The translations under genes and the position numbers were made by a program. Below the pieces are notes generated by a model. That model was given only the letters and a program-made list of their open reading frames with translations, searched no databases and was not told the DNA's origin. A DNA stretch of 64,000 bases from CAZWBR01 sp964632305 (GTDB lineage Bacteria > Bacteroidota > Bacteroidia > Bacteroidales > Prolixibacteraceae), in assembly GCA_964632305.1 (NCBI GenBank), contig CAZWBR010000006.1, forward strand, positions 1-64,000, read 5' to 3'. Every line of letters begins with the position of its first letter. Position 1 is the stretch's first letter. Shown piece by piece: positions 1-9,812 of the stretch.

Positions 1-1030
1 TCGGTTTCAATTCCAGCGCTCCCTTATAATCGGTGATCGCCTCCGGATATTTGACAACTTTCACGTTATCATCCCCCGAAGCCAGCAAACGGTTGAACTC
101 CCCTTCCAGCTTGGCCTTATCGGCATTGGCTTTGGCCAGCAACTGCTCGGCTGAAGTCAATTTGGCGGTTGCCGTAGGATCGTTCGGCTTCAATTCAAGC
201 GCTCCCTTATAGTCAGTGATCGCCTCCGGATATTTGATGGCTTTCACGTTATCGTCACCCGAAACCAGCAAACGGTTGAACTCCCCTTCCAGTTTGGCCT
301 TATCGGCATTGGCTTTCGCCAGCAACTGTTCGGCGGAAGTCAATTTGGCGGTTGCCGTTGGATCGTTCGGCTTCAATTCCAGCGCTCCCTTATAATCGGT
401 GATCGCCTCCGGATATTTGACTGCTTTCATGTTATCATCTCCCGAAGCCAGCAGACGGTTGAACTCCCCTTCCAGCTTGGCCTTATCGGCATTGGCTTTG
501 GCAAGCAACTGTTCGGCGGAAGCCAGTTTGGCGGTTGCCGTAGGATCGTTCGGTTTCAATTCCAGCGCTCCCTTATAATCGGTGATCGCCTCCGGATATT
601 TGACAACTTTCACGTTATCATCCCCCGAAGCCAGCAAACGGTTGAACTCCCCTTCCAGCTTGGCCTTATCGACATTGGCTTTGGCCAGCAACTGTTCGGC
701 TGAAGCCAGTTTGGCGGTTGCCGTAGGATCGTTCGGTTTTAATTCCAGTGCTCCCTTATAGTCGGTGATCGCCTCGGGATATTTGACGGCTTTGACGTTT
801 TCATCCCCTGAAGCCAGCAAACGGTTGAACTCCCCTTCCAGTTTGGCCTTACCCGCTTCAATCTTCGCAATAATTTCTTCTGTAGAAGCGATTTTTGCCA
901 AAGCAATAGCATCATTAGGCTTAATATTCAAGGCCTGCCGGTAATTAATTAATGCCTGACTGTATTTGTTGCTATTAACATTTGTATCCCCCAATGCAAT
1001 CTGGCGATCATATTCCTCCTGTTTTTTGGC
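1..1030 (-). repeat. 183-bp tandem repeat inside a coding region
   Basis: The marker ggttgaactccccttccag recurs at 91, 274, 457, 640 and 823, exactly 183 bp apart. Units run 848-1030 (diverged), 665-847, 482-664, 299-481, 116-298, with a partial copy at 1-115. The inner copies are almost identical at the DNA level including silent positions, which implies recent duplication or gene conversion. The period is a multiple of three, so copy-number change keeps the reading frame. Confidence 0.95.
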
Positions 1031-1723
1031 AAGGTTCTGCAAATCTTTTAATTCGGAAGCCAGCTCTTTCAATTTTTCCTTAACGAACTTATCATCAGGT
1101 CTCATTTTTGAGGCTTCCGTGTAAATTTTAATTGCACCATTTATGTCTTGCCTCTCTTCCAAACTAAGCGCTTCAGCCAGTTTTTGGTCAAAATCATCAT
1201 TTTTCAGATTTTTCAAGGCTAAATCAATCTCATCTTTAATATCCTTATCATCGATATAGATCTTGGCGTCGAAGTTGTCCAGATTACTTTCCTCAGAATA
1301 AGCAATTTTCCCTATAGTTTTTCCTTCAAAACTCATCTTTACATCAGGAACTTTCTGATAAAGAGTAATAACAATCAAATAAGGCGGAAATACGCTGTCT
1401 TTTTGCCAAACATTTTGAGGTATTAATGTGGAAACCTGAATATCTTTTTTATAGTATCCGTCTTTGACAAATGAGAGTTGATATTCTGTATGATACTTTA
1501 ATTCCAGGTCGAACTTCCCGGAAGCAGCTACTGGAATTGATTTTTCAACCTGATTGGTTTCCATGTTGAGAACAGACACCATAGTACCTGCCACATCACC
1601 TTTATCTATCTTAACCCTTCCGGGGATCTGGAAAAACGGATTCTTTTTTTGAGCGGCAACATCTGTGATCGTCAACAGTAAAAGAAAAAACAGAATGAGG
1701 CAGGAAAACCATCGAATGATCAT
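1..1723 (-). CDS. secreted tandem-repeat (TPR-like) protein, 3' end outside the window
   Basis: The frame is open on the minus strand from the ATG at 1723 to the left edge, so 574 codons are visible and the C-terminus is missing. A signal peptide (MIIRWFSCLILFF..., ending DVAAQ) shows export. Residues of about 30-130 look like a beta-sandwich of the carboxypeptidase-regulatory type, then a helical linker. From residue 232 the protein is built of 61-residue units (183 bp): a diverged first unit at 848-1030, four near-identical units at 116-847, and the start of another at 1-115. Each unit carries PEAITDYKGALELKPNDP, a TPR-like helix pair. The family was not identified; a periplasmic or surface scaffold role is inference. 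Confidence 0.85.
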   Translation of the reverse strand, partial: MIIRWFSCLILFFLLLLTITDVAAQKKNPFFQIPGRVKIDKGDVAGTMVSVLNMETNQVEKSIPVAASGKFDLELKYHTEYQLSFVKDGYYKKDIQVSTLIPQNVWQKDSVFPPYLIVITLYQKVPDVKMSFEGKTIGKIAYSEESNLDNFDAKIYIDDKDIKDEIDLALKNLKNDDFDQKLAEALSLEERQDINGAIKIYTEASKMRPDDKFVKEKLKELASELKDLQNLAKKQEEYDRQIALGDTNVNSNKYSQALINYRQALNIKPNDAIALAKIASTEEIIAKIEAGKAKLEGEFNRLLASGDENVKAVKYPEAITDYKGALELKPNDPTATAKLASAEQLLAKANVDKAKLEGEFNRLLASGDDNVKVVKYPEAITDYKGALELKPNDPTATAKLASAEQLLAKANADKAKLEGEFNRLLASGDDNMKAVKYPEAITDYKGALELKPNDPTATAKLTSAEQLLAKANADKAKLEGEFNRLLVSGDDNVKAIKYPEAITDYKGALELKPNDPTATAKLTSAEQLLAKANADKAKLEGEFNRLLASGDDNVKVVKYPEAITDYKGALELKP

Positions 1724-1883
1724 AATATAAAAGATAAGATCCAACAATATACCCAATTAGGTCTACAACAATATTACCAATTTTGAAAATAAAAAACAGG
1801 GTTTAGAATAAAAACATTTAGAATTAGCAACAGATCCTTTTATCAACTATTAAAAAAGGATTAGAAAAAGAAAATGGAATTGC

Positions 1884-3599
1884 TTATTTCGCTCCTAATC
1901 TACTGTTATTCACTCCATAACTAAAATATATCAATAATCCGATGAGCAGCCAAATTCCAAAGCGCATCCAATTGGAGAATCCCAGTTCACTCATCAGAAA
2001 AAGATTTGTAAGTAATCCTAATACAGGGATTAAAGACCAATTTCGTTTAAAGGCAAAGAGTGTTATGACCAATGAGGTAATTGCGAAGAAAAAATAGGGC
2101 AAAAAATAAATTAATGAAGGGAACTTTTCACTTTTCATCATAAAGAAAAACCCGTCTGAATTGAAATGCCAAATTATGACCAATATGATTATCCAAATCG
2201 GGATTAAATAGAATCGGCTATTCAAGTAAGGTACTACAAAATGTTTTTGGCGCGATGAATGTTTTCCCTGAGGATTTAAGATCAAAATCCCTCCCGAAAC
2301 TAGAATAAAAGCGAACAAAGTACCAATACTTGTTAAATCAGTTACCTCGGTAAGGTTCATAAAAAGAGAAGGAATTGCAACGATAATCCCGGTCACAATA
2401 GTAGAAAATGAAGGAGTCCTGTATTTTGGATGAATTCTTGAAAATATTTGAGGCAAAAGACCATCTCTGCTCATGCTCATCCATATCCGGGGTTGTCCAA
2501 GTTGAAAAACAAGCATCACGCTTGCCATCGCGATAACAGCACTGACGGCAATAAATCCGGATAACTTTGTCAGGTTGAGTTTTGAAAAAACAAAAGCCAG
2601 TGGATCGGCGACTCCTAACTCGTAAGAAGAAACCATTCCAGTGAGAACCAAACTAACGGCAACATACAAAACTGTAGTAATTAGTAGAGCCAAAAACATT
2701 GAAACCGGCAGATCCTTTCTGGGATTACGGCACTCTTCAGCAGTAGTGGAAATGGCATCAAATCCAATATATGCAAAGAAAACACCGGATACACCTTTAA
2801 GAACTCCTGCTATTCCGTTAGGGGCAAAAGGACTCCAGTTCCCGGAATCGACATAAAATGCTCCGGCAGTAATAACCAATAATAGAATTCCCACCTTCAG
2901 CAAAACCATGATATTATTGGCAGTTTTCGATTCCCGAATGCCAATATAACAGATCCAGGTAATGAGAACAACAATTGCAAAAGCAGGAATATCAGCGATC
3001 AATCGGATTCCACCAATTGAAGGAGCTGTGGTCCAAGCAAGATAAGCTTCTTTGATTTGCGGATGGAGTGAACTCAAGTCAGCACCATTCTGAATTAAAA
3101 TAAATGCATCTTTAAATCCCCGGGATGCAGATAAATAATCAATGGTTAAAAATGAAGGAAAATCTATTCCAAAACCGGATAAAAGACCTGTAAAATAACT
3201 TGACCAGGAAATAGCTACGGCAATATTCCCAATCGCATATTCCATGATTAAGTCCCAACCAATTATCCAGGCAACCAATTCACCGAAACTTGCATAAGCA
3301 TAGGTGTAAGCACTCCCGCTAATAGGTATTGAAGAAGCAAATTCTGCATAACACATAGCTGAGAGTCCGCAGGCAACCGCTGTAAAAACAAATAACAAAG
3401 AAACAGCAGGTCCCCCGCTTGCAGCCGCATTTCCGATGGTACTAAATATTCCGGCACCAATTATTGCAGCCACTCCAAAAGCCGTCAAATCAGTAATTCC
3501 TAAAGTCCGTTTCATTCCGGTGCTCCTGGAATCATTGAGGGCTGCATCTTTTAAAATCAGTGAAATCGTTTTCTTCCTGAATATATTCCCTGTTCTCAA
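1884..3599 (-). CDS. APC-superfamily amino acid permease (cationic amino acid transporter type)
   Basis: A 571-residue polytopic membrane protein of the amino acid-polyamine-organocation superfamily, closest in layout to the CAT group. The first transmembrane helix carries the glycine-rich substrate-binding break GVAAIIGAGIF at about residues 42-52; further motifs are FFAYIGFDAISTTAEECRNP and about 12-14 hydrophobic segments. It should import an amino acid across the inner membrane; the substrate cannot be read from the sequence. The reading frame starts at a TTG; the first ATG is 28 codons in, but the family normally has the basic N-terminal tail that the TTG start supplies. It stands alone, not obviously in an operon. 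Confidence 0.9.
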   Translation of the reverse strand: MRTGNIFRKKTISLILKDAALNDSRSTGMKRTLGITDLTAFGVAAIIGAGIFSTIGNAAASGGPAVSLLFVFTAVACGLSAMCYAEFASSIPISGSAYTYAYASFGELVAWIIGWDLIMEYAIGNIAVAISWSSYFTGLLSGFGIDFPSFLTIDYLSASRGFKDAFILIQNGADLSSLHPQIKEAYLAWTTAPSIGGIRLIADIPAFAIVVLITWICYIGIRESKTANNIMVLLKVGILLLVITAGAFYVDSGNWSPFAPNGIAGVLKGVSGVFFAYIGFDAISTTAEECRNPRKDLPVSMFLALLITTVLYVAVSLVLTGMVSSYELGVADPLAFVFSKLNLTKLSGFIAVSAVIAMASVMLVFQLGQPRIWMSMSRDGLLPQIFSRIHPKYRTPSFSTIVTGIIVAIPSLFMNLTEVTDLTSIGTLFAFILVSGGILILNPQGKHSSRQKHFVVPYLNSRFYLIPIWIIILVIIWHFNSDGFFFMMKSEKFPSLIYFLPYFFFAITSLVITLFAFKRNWSLIPVLGLLTNLFLMSELGFSNWMRFGIWLLIGLLIYFSYGVNNSRLGAK

Positions 3600-3697
3600 C
3601 TTTCGAATAATCTCAATAAATTATGAAAATACTAAGATTCAGAATACCTCTTCTCAGGAATCCCAAAATATGAAAAACACCGTCGCAAATTCACAGA

Positions 3698-5011
3698 CTA
3701 TTTATTCCGAATAATCTTTCCACTTAACCGTAGCAATTCTGTTTCCGACTGTTTGGCGAAATACTGAGCTGAAAGCAAACTATTCTCTGCCTGAAGTTGC
3801 GAAAGCTGTATCTGACGAAGATCAATATCACTCATCTCACCCACCCTGAATTTTTCAAATGCAATCTTAGTGTTTTGTTGTGACACCTTCAGATTCGCAC
3901 TTTCTAATGTAACCAACTTCATATTTATTTGATAATCATTAAACAACTGATACAGTTGGGCTTCCATATCCCGGATGGCTTTTTCAAGCTCAAATTTCGA
4001 GTTCTCGGCTTCAATTTTAGCGTTTGCTGAAGCACGACGTTTATTAAAACCATCGAATATAGGTAATGACATATTCAGTCCAAAAACAGGTCCAACATTT
4101 TGATTCCGTCTGGTTTGCCCGTAATCATAACGGGAATCGGTAAAATTGAAATCGGAAAAGAAATCCAAACGAGGATATTTGGGAGAATGAGTTAGCTTAT
4201 AATCCAGGTCAGCAATGGCCGCACGATTTTTGGCAATCGCTATTTGGGAGTTTATGGATGGCAATGCAGCTTTTATTTCCACATAATTCATTGACTGTTC
4301 AAAGCTGATTTCTTCCACAACATCGAAATCGGTATCAGGATTTTCAACAATTAATTCGTTCAGTCTTGCTTTTGCATTTTTCAAATTTACAACCTGCTGC
4401 AAATAAGAAGCACTGTCTGAATTCAAATCCGCAGTGGCTTGCAAATACGCCAATTCGGATGCTGATCCAATCTCATATTTTTTCCGAATCAGTTCATGAC
4501 GAGTGTTAGAAAAATCAATCGCATTTTGCAAAACCTGTAACCTATTCTTGTTCTGAACCACAGCATAATAAGAAACAATAATTTGGGAAACAACGTTTTC
4601 AACTGTTGACTGAAACGATGTCTCGCCCAAATTTTGGAGTAAAGACAAGCGATCTTTCTTTATAAACATCCCAATACCATCAAAAAGCGTCCAATCCAGT
4701 GAAGCACCGGCAGTTATAGTGGTTGTATTGGCGCCGTTGGTTTTAGAGACCTCTGAAGCTGCATTTTCCGTCTTGATCGAAGCTATATTTTCTCTTATCC
4801 CTCCGTTGATGCCAACCGAAGGTAAAAAGCCGGCATTGCCTGCTGTGTTATTATTTTTGGCAATCAAAGCATCATTTTCAGCAATCAGGATAGAAAAATT
4901 ATTTTTCAATCCAACTGCAATTACCTCATCCAACGATACTTTATGTTGTTGGGAAAAGGCAGGAATAGTACTAAAGCAAACAAGAAATATTGGGAAATAT
5001 ATCACTTTCAT
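3698..5011 (-). CDS. TolC-family outer membrane efflux protein
   Basis: Outer-membrane channel subunit of a tripartite efflux pump. I place the start at the ATG at 5011 because it opens a clean signal peptide (MKVIYFPIFLVCFSTIPAFSQ); the frame stays open upstream to 5125 but the extra 38 residues would precede the signal. The protein (437 residues) has the duplicated outer-membrane-efflux domain: long amphipathic helices with sequences such as NSKFELEKAIRDMEAQLYQL and EKFRVGEMSDIDLRQIQLSQ. It is the last gene of the adaptor-pump-channel operon, 119 bp after the pump gene. Confidence 0.92.
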   Translation of the reverse strand: MKVIYFPIFLVCFSTIPAFSQQHKVSLDEVIAVGLKNNFSILIAENDALIAKNNNTAGNAGFLPSVGINGGIRENIASIKTENAASEVSKTNGANTTTITAGASLDWTLFDGIGMFIKKDRLSLLQNLGETSFQSTVENVVSQIIVSYYAVVQNKNRLQVLQNAIDFSNTRHELIRKKYEIGSASELAYLQATADLNSDSASYLQQVVNLKNAKARLNELIVENPDTDFDVVEEISFEQSMNYVEIKAALPSINSQIAIAKNRAAIADLDYKLTHSPKYPRLDFFSDFNFTDSRYDYGQTRRNQNVGPVFGLNMSLPIFDGFNKRRASANAKIEAENSKFELEKAIRDMEAQLYQLFNDYQINMKLVTLESANLKVSQQNTKIAFEKFRVGEMSDIDLRQIQLSQLQAENSLLSAQYFAKQSETELLRLSGKIIRNK

Positions 5012-5130
5012 CCTAAGACGATTAATAATTTTTAATCGGAACTGACTCCCGAATCCTGCCAATCCCCTTCTATTTAAACAATAACCTGATTCCATTATTG
5101 AATAGTTTAAATTACAATGGTTCAAAACGA

Positions 5131-8100
5131 TTAGTCTTCAATCTCATATTGAAGCTCATCAACATCCTCATCATTCTTTTTCTTTCCTGAGATCAAACTG
5201 TATAAGGTTGGAATAATATACAGGGTCAGGATAAGTGAAAACAAGAGACCTCCAATAATAGTAATACCCATAGGAACACGACTTTTAGCGGCGGCACCCA
5301 ATGCAAGTGCAATAGGTAAAGCTCCTAAGACGGTAGCCATACTCGTCATCAAAATCGGTCGTAACCTTAAGGTGGCAGCCTCCAGAACAGCCTCTTTCAA
5401 TGGCATCCCTGCATTTTTCTTTTGATTGGCAAATTCAACAATTAAGATCCCGTTTTTAGTCACGATACCTATCAATATAATGATTCCAATCTCACTGAAA
5501 ATATTCAATGTTTGGCCAAAAATATACAAGGATATGACCGCTCCGGCAATAGCTAACGGAACAGTAAGCATGACGATGACCGGATCCCGGTAACTTTCAA
5601 ACTGGGCTGCCAGTACCAGGAAAATAAGGACTAACGTAAAAATAAACGCATAAACCAGGGTACTCGCACTTTCATCCAAATCGCGTGAACTTCCGGAAAG
5701 GGCCGTAGAGAAATTCTCAGGCAAAACCTCTTTAGCAATGGACTTCATTTCTTCAATTCCCTCACCCAATGTAACGCCGGGCGCTGGCTGAGCAGAAACA
5801 GTAGCCGAAACAAAACGGTTAAAACGATAAATCTGAGGAGGGTTACTCTGATTAGCCATCTTCAATACATTGTCCAACTGAATCAGGTTACCTGCATTAT
5901 TTCGAACGTAGATTGACGAAAGATCATGCGGGTCGTCCCTGTTTATTCGGGTAGCTTCTCCAATCACCTGGTACTGTTTATCGCTTAATACAAAATAGCC
6001 ATATCTCTGTTGACTATAATACAACTGGAGATTTTCGGCAATATCCCGAACAGTTACTCCTAAAGTTTTTGCCCTATCCCGGTCAATATCGATTCGAACC
6101 TCAGGTTTATTGAATTTCAGATTTACATCGACAACCTGGAAAGCCGGATCTGAATTAGCCTTATCCAGAAACTTGGGTAACACCTCTTTCAATTGGGCAA
6201 AATCAGGTGCAAGAAGAACCAACTGTACCGGTAAACTCCCTCCTCTACGTGTGGTTGATATGGTTTGTTCCTGAGTCGCATAGGCTCGGGCAAAATTATA
6301 TTTCCGCAACACATTATTAACATAGTTGGCAATATCATCCTGTGAACGATCGCGTTGATTAGGTTCGACCAATCCCAAACGGGCAAACCCACTGTTTGTG
6401 CCTCCGCCGCCCCCTCCGACTGCTGTACCCACCATTAACGATGATTTTTCTGGAATAGTATCCAGAAAATTAGCTATTTCCTGCATATACTGATCCATAG
6501 CCTCATAAGCCGTTCCCTCAGGAGCTGTAATCGAAAGTGAAATTCGGCTTTTATCTTCCATAGGGGCCAATTCTGAGGGTAACTGTGATCCAATCAGAAT
6601 AATGATTATTACCGAAGCAGCCATAACGACCCACGCTATCCAGCGCCGCTCAATGAACCATTGCAAGGAACGATGGTAATTGATGGTCATACGGTCAAAT
6701 AAACCTTCACTCCATAAAAACAATTTCGATTGTGAGCTCGGCTTTTTCAACATCCTTGCACACATCATCGGAGTAAGTGTCAGCGAAACAAAGGCGGAAA
6801 TAATAACGGAACCAGCCACTGTTATGGCAAATTCGCGGAAGAGTCGACCTGTGATTCCACTTAAAAACATAATAGGCAAGAATACCGCTGCAAGAGTAAT
6901 AGTGGTTGAAATAATGGCAAAAATGATCTCTTCGGATCCTTTATGCCCCGCAACCATTGGATTCTCGCCTTGCTCAATCTTCTTATAAATATTTTCAAGC
7001 ACAACAATGGCATCATCAACCACAAGACCTGTCGCCAATACAATCCCTAACAGGGTTAACAAATTGATGGTAAACCCTGAAATATACATGATAAAGAAAG
7101 TCCCGATCAAGGAAATTGGAATAGCCAGAACAGGGATAATCGTCGTTCGCCAATGACGAAGGAAAACGAAGATAACCAAAACGACCAATCCAAAAGAAAA
7201 GAATATCGTCTCTTCAACCTCCTTGATCCCTTTACGAATATTAACTGTGCTATCATGGATAATAAACATACGGAGATCTTTGGGAACCTCATTCCTCAGT
7301 TGATCGACCCTTTTGTAAAATTCATCGGCAATTGCAATGTGATTTGAACCAGGCTGAGGTTGAATGGCCAGCGCTAATTGCTGAATACCCCCATCCCCTT
7401 TCAGGTTACTCTTTTCATTTTCAGCAGAGAGAACAGCCCGACCTATATCTTTCAAGCGGACTAACACTCCGTTTTCCTCCTTGATCAACAAATTATTAAA
7501 GTCTTCTTCGGTGGTCAGACGTCCCAAGGTTCGGATGGTAAGCTCCCTCTCATATCCTTCAATTCTTCCGGAAGGCAACTCCACGTTTTCCCTTGCTAAT
7601 GCGGTTCTGACATCTGTCGGAGCAATGTGAAATGCAGTAAGACGGGCAGGATCAAGCTGAATGCGCATAGCATATTTCTTCTCCCCCATTATTCGGATAT
7701 CACTCACACCTGAAATGGTCTGTAATCTTTCTTTGAATACGTTGATCGCATAATCTGTCAATTCAAGCAAGTTGCGGGAATCACTTTGCAAGGCCAACAT
7801 CAGAATGGCATCCGCGTCAGCATCCGTTTTAACAACTACCGGTGGATCGCAGTCTTGCGGTAACCGACGGGTAACCCTTGAAACCCTGTCGCGCACATCA
7901 TTTGCCGCAGCTTCCATATCCTCGTCGATGTTAAACTCAACGGAAATACTACTCCTTCCATCGCTACTCGATGAAGTGAGTGTCCGAATACCAGCGATCC
8001 CATTGATTGATTCTTCCAACGGCTCGGTAATCATGGTCGCGATTACATCAGCATTCGCTCCTACATAGGAAGTAGAAACGGTTACAATCGGGGGATCCAC

Positions 8101-8217
8101 ACTGGGATATTCCCTAAGACCAAGCATGTTAAATCCTACAAATCCAAAGAGCAGCAATACAATGGATAACACCGATGAAAATACCGGACGTTTTATACTA
8201 AATGAAGCAATATTCAT
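5131..8217 (-). CDS. RND-family efflux pump, HAE1 type (AcrB-like)
   Basis: Proton-driven inner-membrane drug exporter of 1028 residues, full length for the hydrophobe/amphiphile efflux-1 family. The transmembrane proton relay is intact: GLVVDDAIVVLENIYKK in TM4 carries the paired aspartates and GIVTKNGILIVEFAN in TM10 carries the lysine. Two large periplasmic loops and 12 transmembrane segments are visible, with the N-terminal FSIKRPVFSSVLSIVLLLFG helix typical of the family. It lies 26 bp after the adaptor gene and ahead of the TolC gene, so the three make one pump. Substrate unknown. Confidence 0.95.
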   Translation of the reverse strand: MNIASFSIKRPVFSSVLSIVLLLFGFVGFNMLGLREYPSVDPPIVTVSTSYVGANADVIATMITEPLEESINGIAGIRTLTSSSSDGRSSISVEFNIDEDMEAAANDVRDRVSRVTRRLPQDCDPPVVVKTDADADAILMLALQSDSRNLLELTDYAINVFKERLQTISGVSDIRIMGEKKYAMRIQLDPARLTAFHIAPTDVRTALARENVELPSGRIEGYERELTIRTLGRLTTEEDFNNLLIKEENGVLVRLKDIGRAVLSAENEKSNLKGDGGIQQLALAIQPQPGSNHIAIADEFYKRVDQLRNEVPKDLRMFIIHDSTVNIRKGIKEVEETIFFSFGLVVLVIFVFLRHWRTTIIPVLAIPISLIGTFFIMYISGFTINLLTLLGIVLATGLVVDDAIVVLENIYKKIEQGENPMVAGHKGSEEIIFAIISTTITLAAVFLPIMFLSGITGRLFREFAITVAGSVIISAFVSLTLTPMMCARMLKKPSSQSKLFLWSEGLFDRMTINYHRSLQWFIERRWIAWVVMAASVIIIILIGSQLPSELAPMEDKSRISLSITAPEGTAYEAMDQYMQEIANFLDTIPEKSSLMVGTAVGGGGGGTNSGFARLGLVEPNQRDRSQDDIANYVNNVLRKYNFARAYATQEQTISTTRRGGSLPVQLVLLAPDFAQLKEVLPKFLDKANSDPAFQVVDVNLKFNKPEVRIDIDRDRAKTLGVTVRDIAENLQLYYSQQRYGYFVLSDKQYQVIGEATRINRDDPHDLSSIYVRNNAGNLIQLDNVLKMANQSNPPQIYRFNRFVSATVSAQPAPGVTLGEGIEEMKSIAKEVLPENFSTALSGSSRDLDESASTLVYAFIFTLVLIFLVLAAQFESYRDPVIVMLTVPLAIAGAVISLYIFGQTLNIFSEIGIIILIGIVTKNGILIVEFANQKKNAGMPLKEAVLEAATLRLRPILMTSMATVLGALPIALALGAAAKSRVPMGITIIGGLLFSLILTLYIIPTLYSLISGKKKNDEDVDELQYEIED

Positions 8218-8243
8218 TATTCAATTATCAATTATTGAAGTTG

Positions 8244-9287
8244 TTATTTCTCTATCTTGGCTTTTACGGCCAACCCTTCTTTCATCTGCAATAATCCACT
8301 TAATATTATTGTATCATTAGGTGCCAGACCTTCCAGAACTTCCACTTCTTTTCCATCGCGTAATCCGGCTTTGATATCAACAGCATGGGCTTTCCCATTT
8401 CTGATCACGAAAACCTGTTCTCCTTTTAATACAGGGAAGATCGCCCTTGCCGGAATTACGATACTTTCTTGTGCAGTTTCATAATTTAACCGGATACTGG
8501 CAAATGAACCCGGGAAAAGCTTCATTTGACTGTTGGGACATAAAGCACGGATTCGGATCGATCTTGTTTCCGTATCAATCTTCGATTCCAATGCATAAAT
8601 CTTAGCCATATAAGTTTCCGATAATCCATCAATTGTAAACTCAATCTCTTTCCCTACCGATAAACTGGTGATAAACTTCTCAGGAACGGAAAACTCAACC
8701 TTGATTGGATCTATTTGTTGAATTGATGTGATTACTGTCGAATTTGAAACAAACGCCCCCTCGCTCACCATTCTTAAACCCACAATTCCGGTAAAAGGTG
8801 AGATGAGTTCAGTCTTTGAAATTTGAGCGTTGAGCAGATCCTGCTCTGCTTTTAAGGTATTCAGCTTATTCTCTGAAATTTCATATTCCTCTTTACTGAT
8901 GCCCTTTACGTTATATAACTCTAACTTTCGGGCAAGCTCTTTTTGGGCAAGCTCAATCTGCAACTTGTTTTTCTTTAACTGCGCCTGCAAATCATCATCA
9001 AACATCTTCACCAAACGCTGACCCTTCTTAACCGGGGAACCTTCTTTAAAAAATATACCTGTAACCTTGGCTGAAATCTCCGGACGAAGGTCAATCTCCT
9101 CATTCGCCAATAATGTTCCGGTATAAGAATAGGAATGGTCAAGCGAAGAGTAACCAACAACAGACGCATTGACCTCTAAAACATTACGTCCTACCGCTGC
9201 CTGAACGGCTTTCTTCTCCTTTTTACAACTGGTCATAAAAACCATTCCTGGTAAGACCATAAACCATATTAAACTCTTTTGCCACAT
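8244..9287 (-). CDS. RND efflux periplasmic adaptor (membrane fusion protein), lipoprotein
   Basis: Connects the RND pump to the TolC channel. The 347-residue protein has a lipoprotein signal with lipobox MTSC (Cys21), the biotinyl-lipoyl-like half motifs YSYTGTLLANEEIDLRPEIS and SPFTGIVGLRMVSEGAFV on either side of a helical hairpin (about residues 105-150), and a beta-barrel plus membrane-proximal domain. It is the first gene of the minus-strand pump operon. An inverted repeat at 9338-9360 lies just upstream and might be an operator. Confidence 0.93.
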   Translation of the reverse strand: MWQKSLIWFMVLPGMVFMTSCKKEKKAVQAAVGRNVLEVNASVVGYSSLDHSYSYTGTLLANEEIDLRPEISAKVTGIFFKEGSPVKKGQRLVKMFDDDLQAQLKKNKLQIELAQKELARKLELYNVKGISKEEYEISENKLNTLKAEQDLLNAQISKTELISPFTGIVGLRMVSEGAFVSNSTVITSIQQIDPIKVEFSVPEKFITSLSVGKEIEFTIDGLSETYMAKIYALESKIDTETRSIRIRALCPNSQMKLFPGSFASIRLNYETAQESIVIPARAIFPVLKGEQVFVIRNGKAHAVDIKAGLRDGKEVEVLEGLAPNDTIILSGLLQMKEGLAVKAKIEK

Positions 9288-9337
9288 AATAATATTAATG
9301 AATAAGAATTCTGATTATACGATAGAATTAATACTAA

Positions 9338-9360
9338 TGTTCTCGGCTAAAAATAGAACA
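9338..9360. promoter_or_regulatory. inverted repeat, candidate operator of the RND efflux operon
   Basis: Arms TGTTCT (9338-9343) and AGAACA (9355-9360) separated by 11 bp, 50-70 bp upstream of the adaptor start. The minus strand between the arms reads TATTTTTAG, close to the phylum's -7 box. A repressor overlapping the promoter is plausible, but no regulator gene lies next to the operon and six-base arms can arise by chance. Confidence 0.3.
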
Positions 9361-9592
9361 CCTTTGTGTTAGACCCCCATTTAGGCAAAAAGATTAACCC
9401 TCAAATGAAAAATAATACACACTTTTTACCAAAATCTTTTCAGGACACACTCAACCAACCATAACAAGCAACTAATCAAAGCTTTACAAAAGTAATTAAT
9501 GATTTAAATTCTTGCATGACATGAAAGTCACTTTATGGAAGAAAACAACAAACAAATAATACCCTGTTGCCATTTTCGAAGTAATTCTTAAT

Positions 9593-9612
9593 AAAAAAGG
9601 GGATTTCCCCCT
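9593..9612 (-). terminator. weak hairpin terminator after the small winged-helix gene
   Basis: On the minus strand GGGG-AAAT-CCCC is followed directly by TTTTTT. The stem is only four G:C pairs, so this is a modest call. Confidence 0.4.
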
Positions 9613-9618
9613 CCTTAT

Positions 9619-9798
9619 TTATTTAACCACTGCATAGAAACAGCGTTGTGGGGAATTGATTTTCCCCTCAGCAACAAGCTTCTTAATAGCTTTATCAACT
9701 TCTTTTTTGTCTACCCCGGAAACTTCAGCGATCTCGCCACCTTTCATTGGTTTTCCAGATTTTTCCAACGCACTGTAAACTAAATCTTTTGCATCCAT
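9619..9798 (-). CDS. small winged helix-turn-helix protein (59 aa)
   Basis: A short gene starting at ATG 9798 and ending with TAA at 9619-9621. The product begins MDAKDLVYSALEKSGKPMKG and continues GEIAEVSGVDKKEVDKAIKK then LVAEGKINSPQRCFYAVVK. This is a one-domain winged helix: helix 1 with a hydrophobic spine, the turn GGEIAEVSGVDKKEVDKAIKKL as helices 2-3, and a wing at KINSPQRCFYAV. Such mini-wHTH proteins are common in Bacteroidales and are annotated as transcriptional regulators; the target is unknown. It sits 14 bp upstream of the end of aroC in the same orientation and may be cotranscribed with it. Confidence 0.8.
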   Translation of the reverse strand: MDAKDLVYSALEKSGKPMKGGEIAEVSGVDKKEVDKAIKKLVAEGKINSPQRCFYAVVK

Positions 9799-9812
9799 AG
9801 TTTGTTATTTAT

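Larger units (their letters stand above)
9288..9618. other. non-coding gap upstream of the efflux operon
   Basis: About 330 bp between the efflux adaptor and the small winged-helix gene. It is AT-rich. The only structures I see are the inverted repeat TGTTCT-N11-AGAACA at 9338-9360, about 50 bp upstream of the adaptor start, and a short hairpin at 9593-9612. No open frame or RNA gene is recognisable. Confidence 0.5.

Noticed and set aside
1..1030. 183-bp repeats as a mobile or satellite element
   Set aside because: The repeats keep a single open frame with TPR-like units and belong to a coding sequence with a signal peptide.
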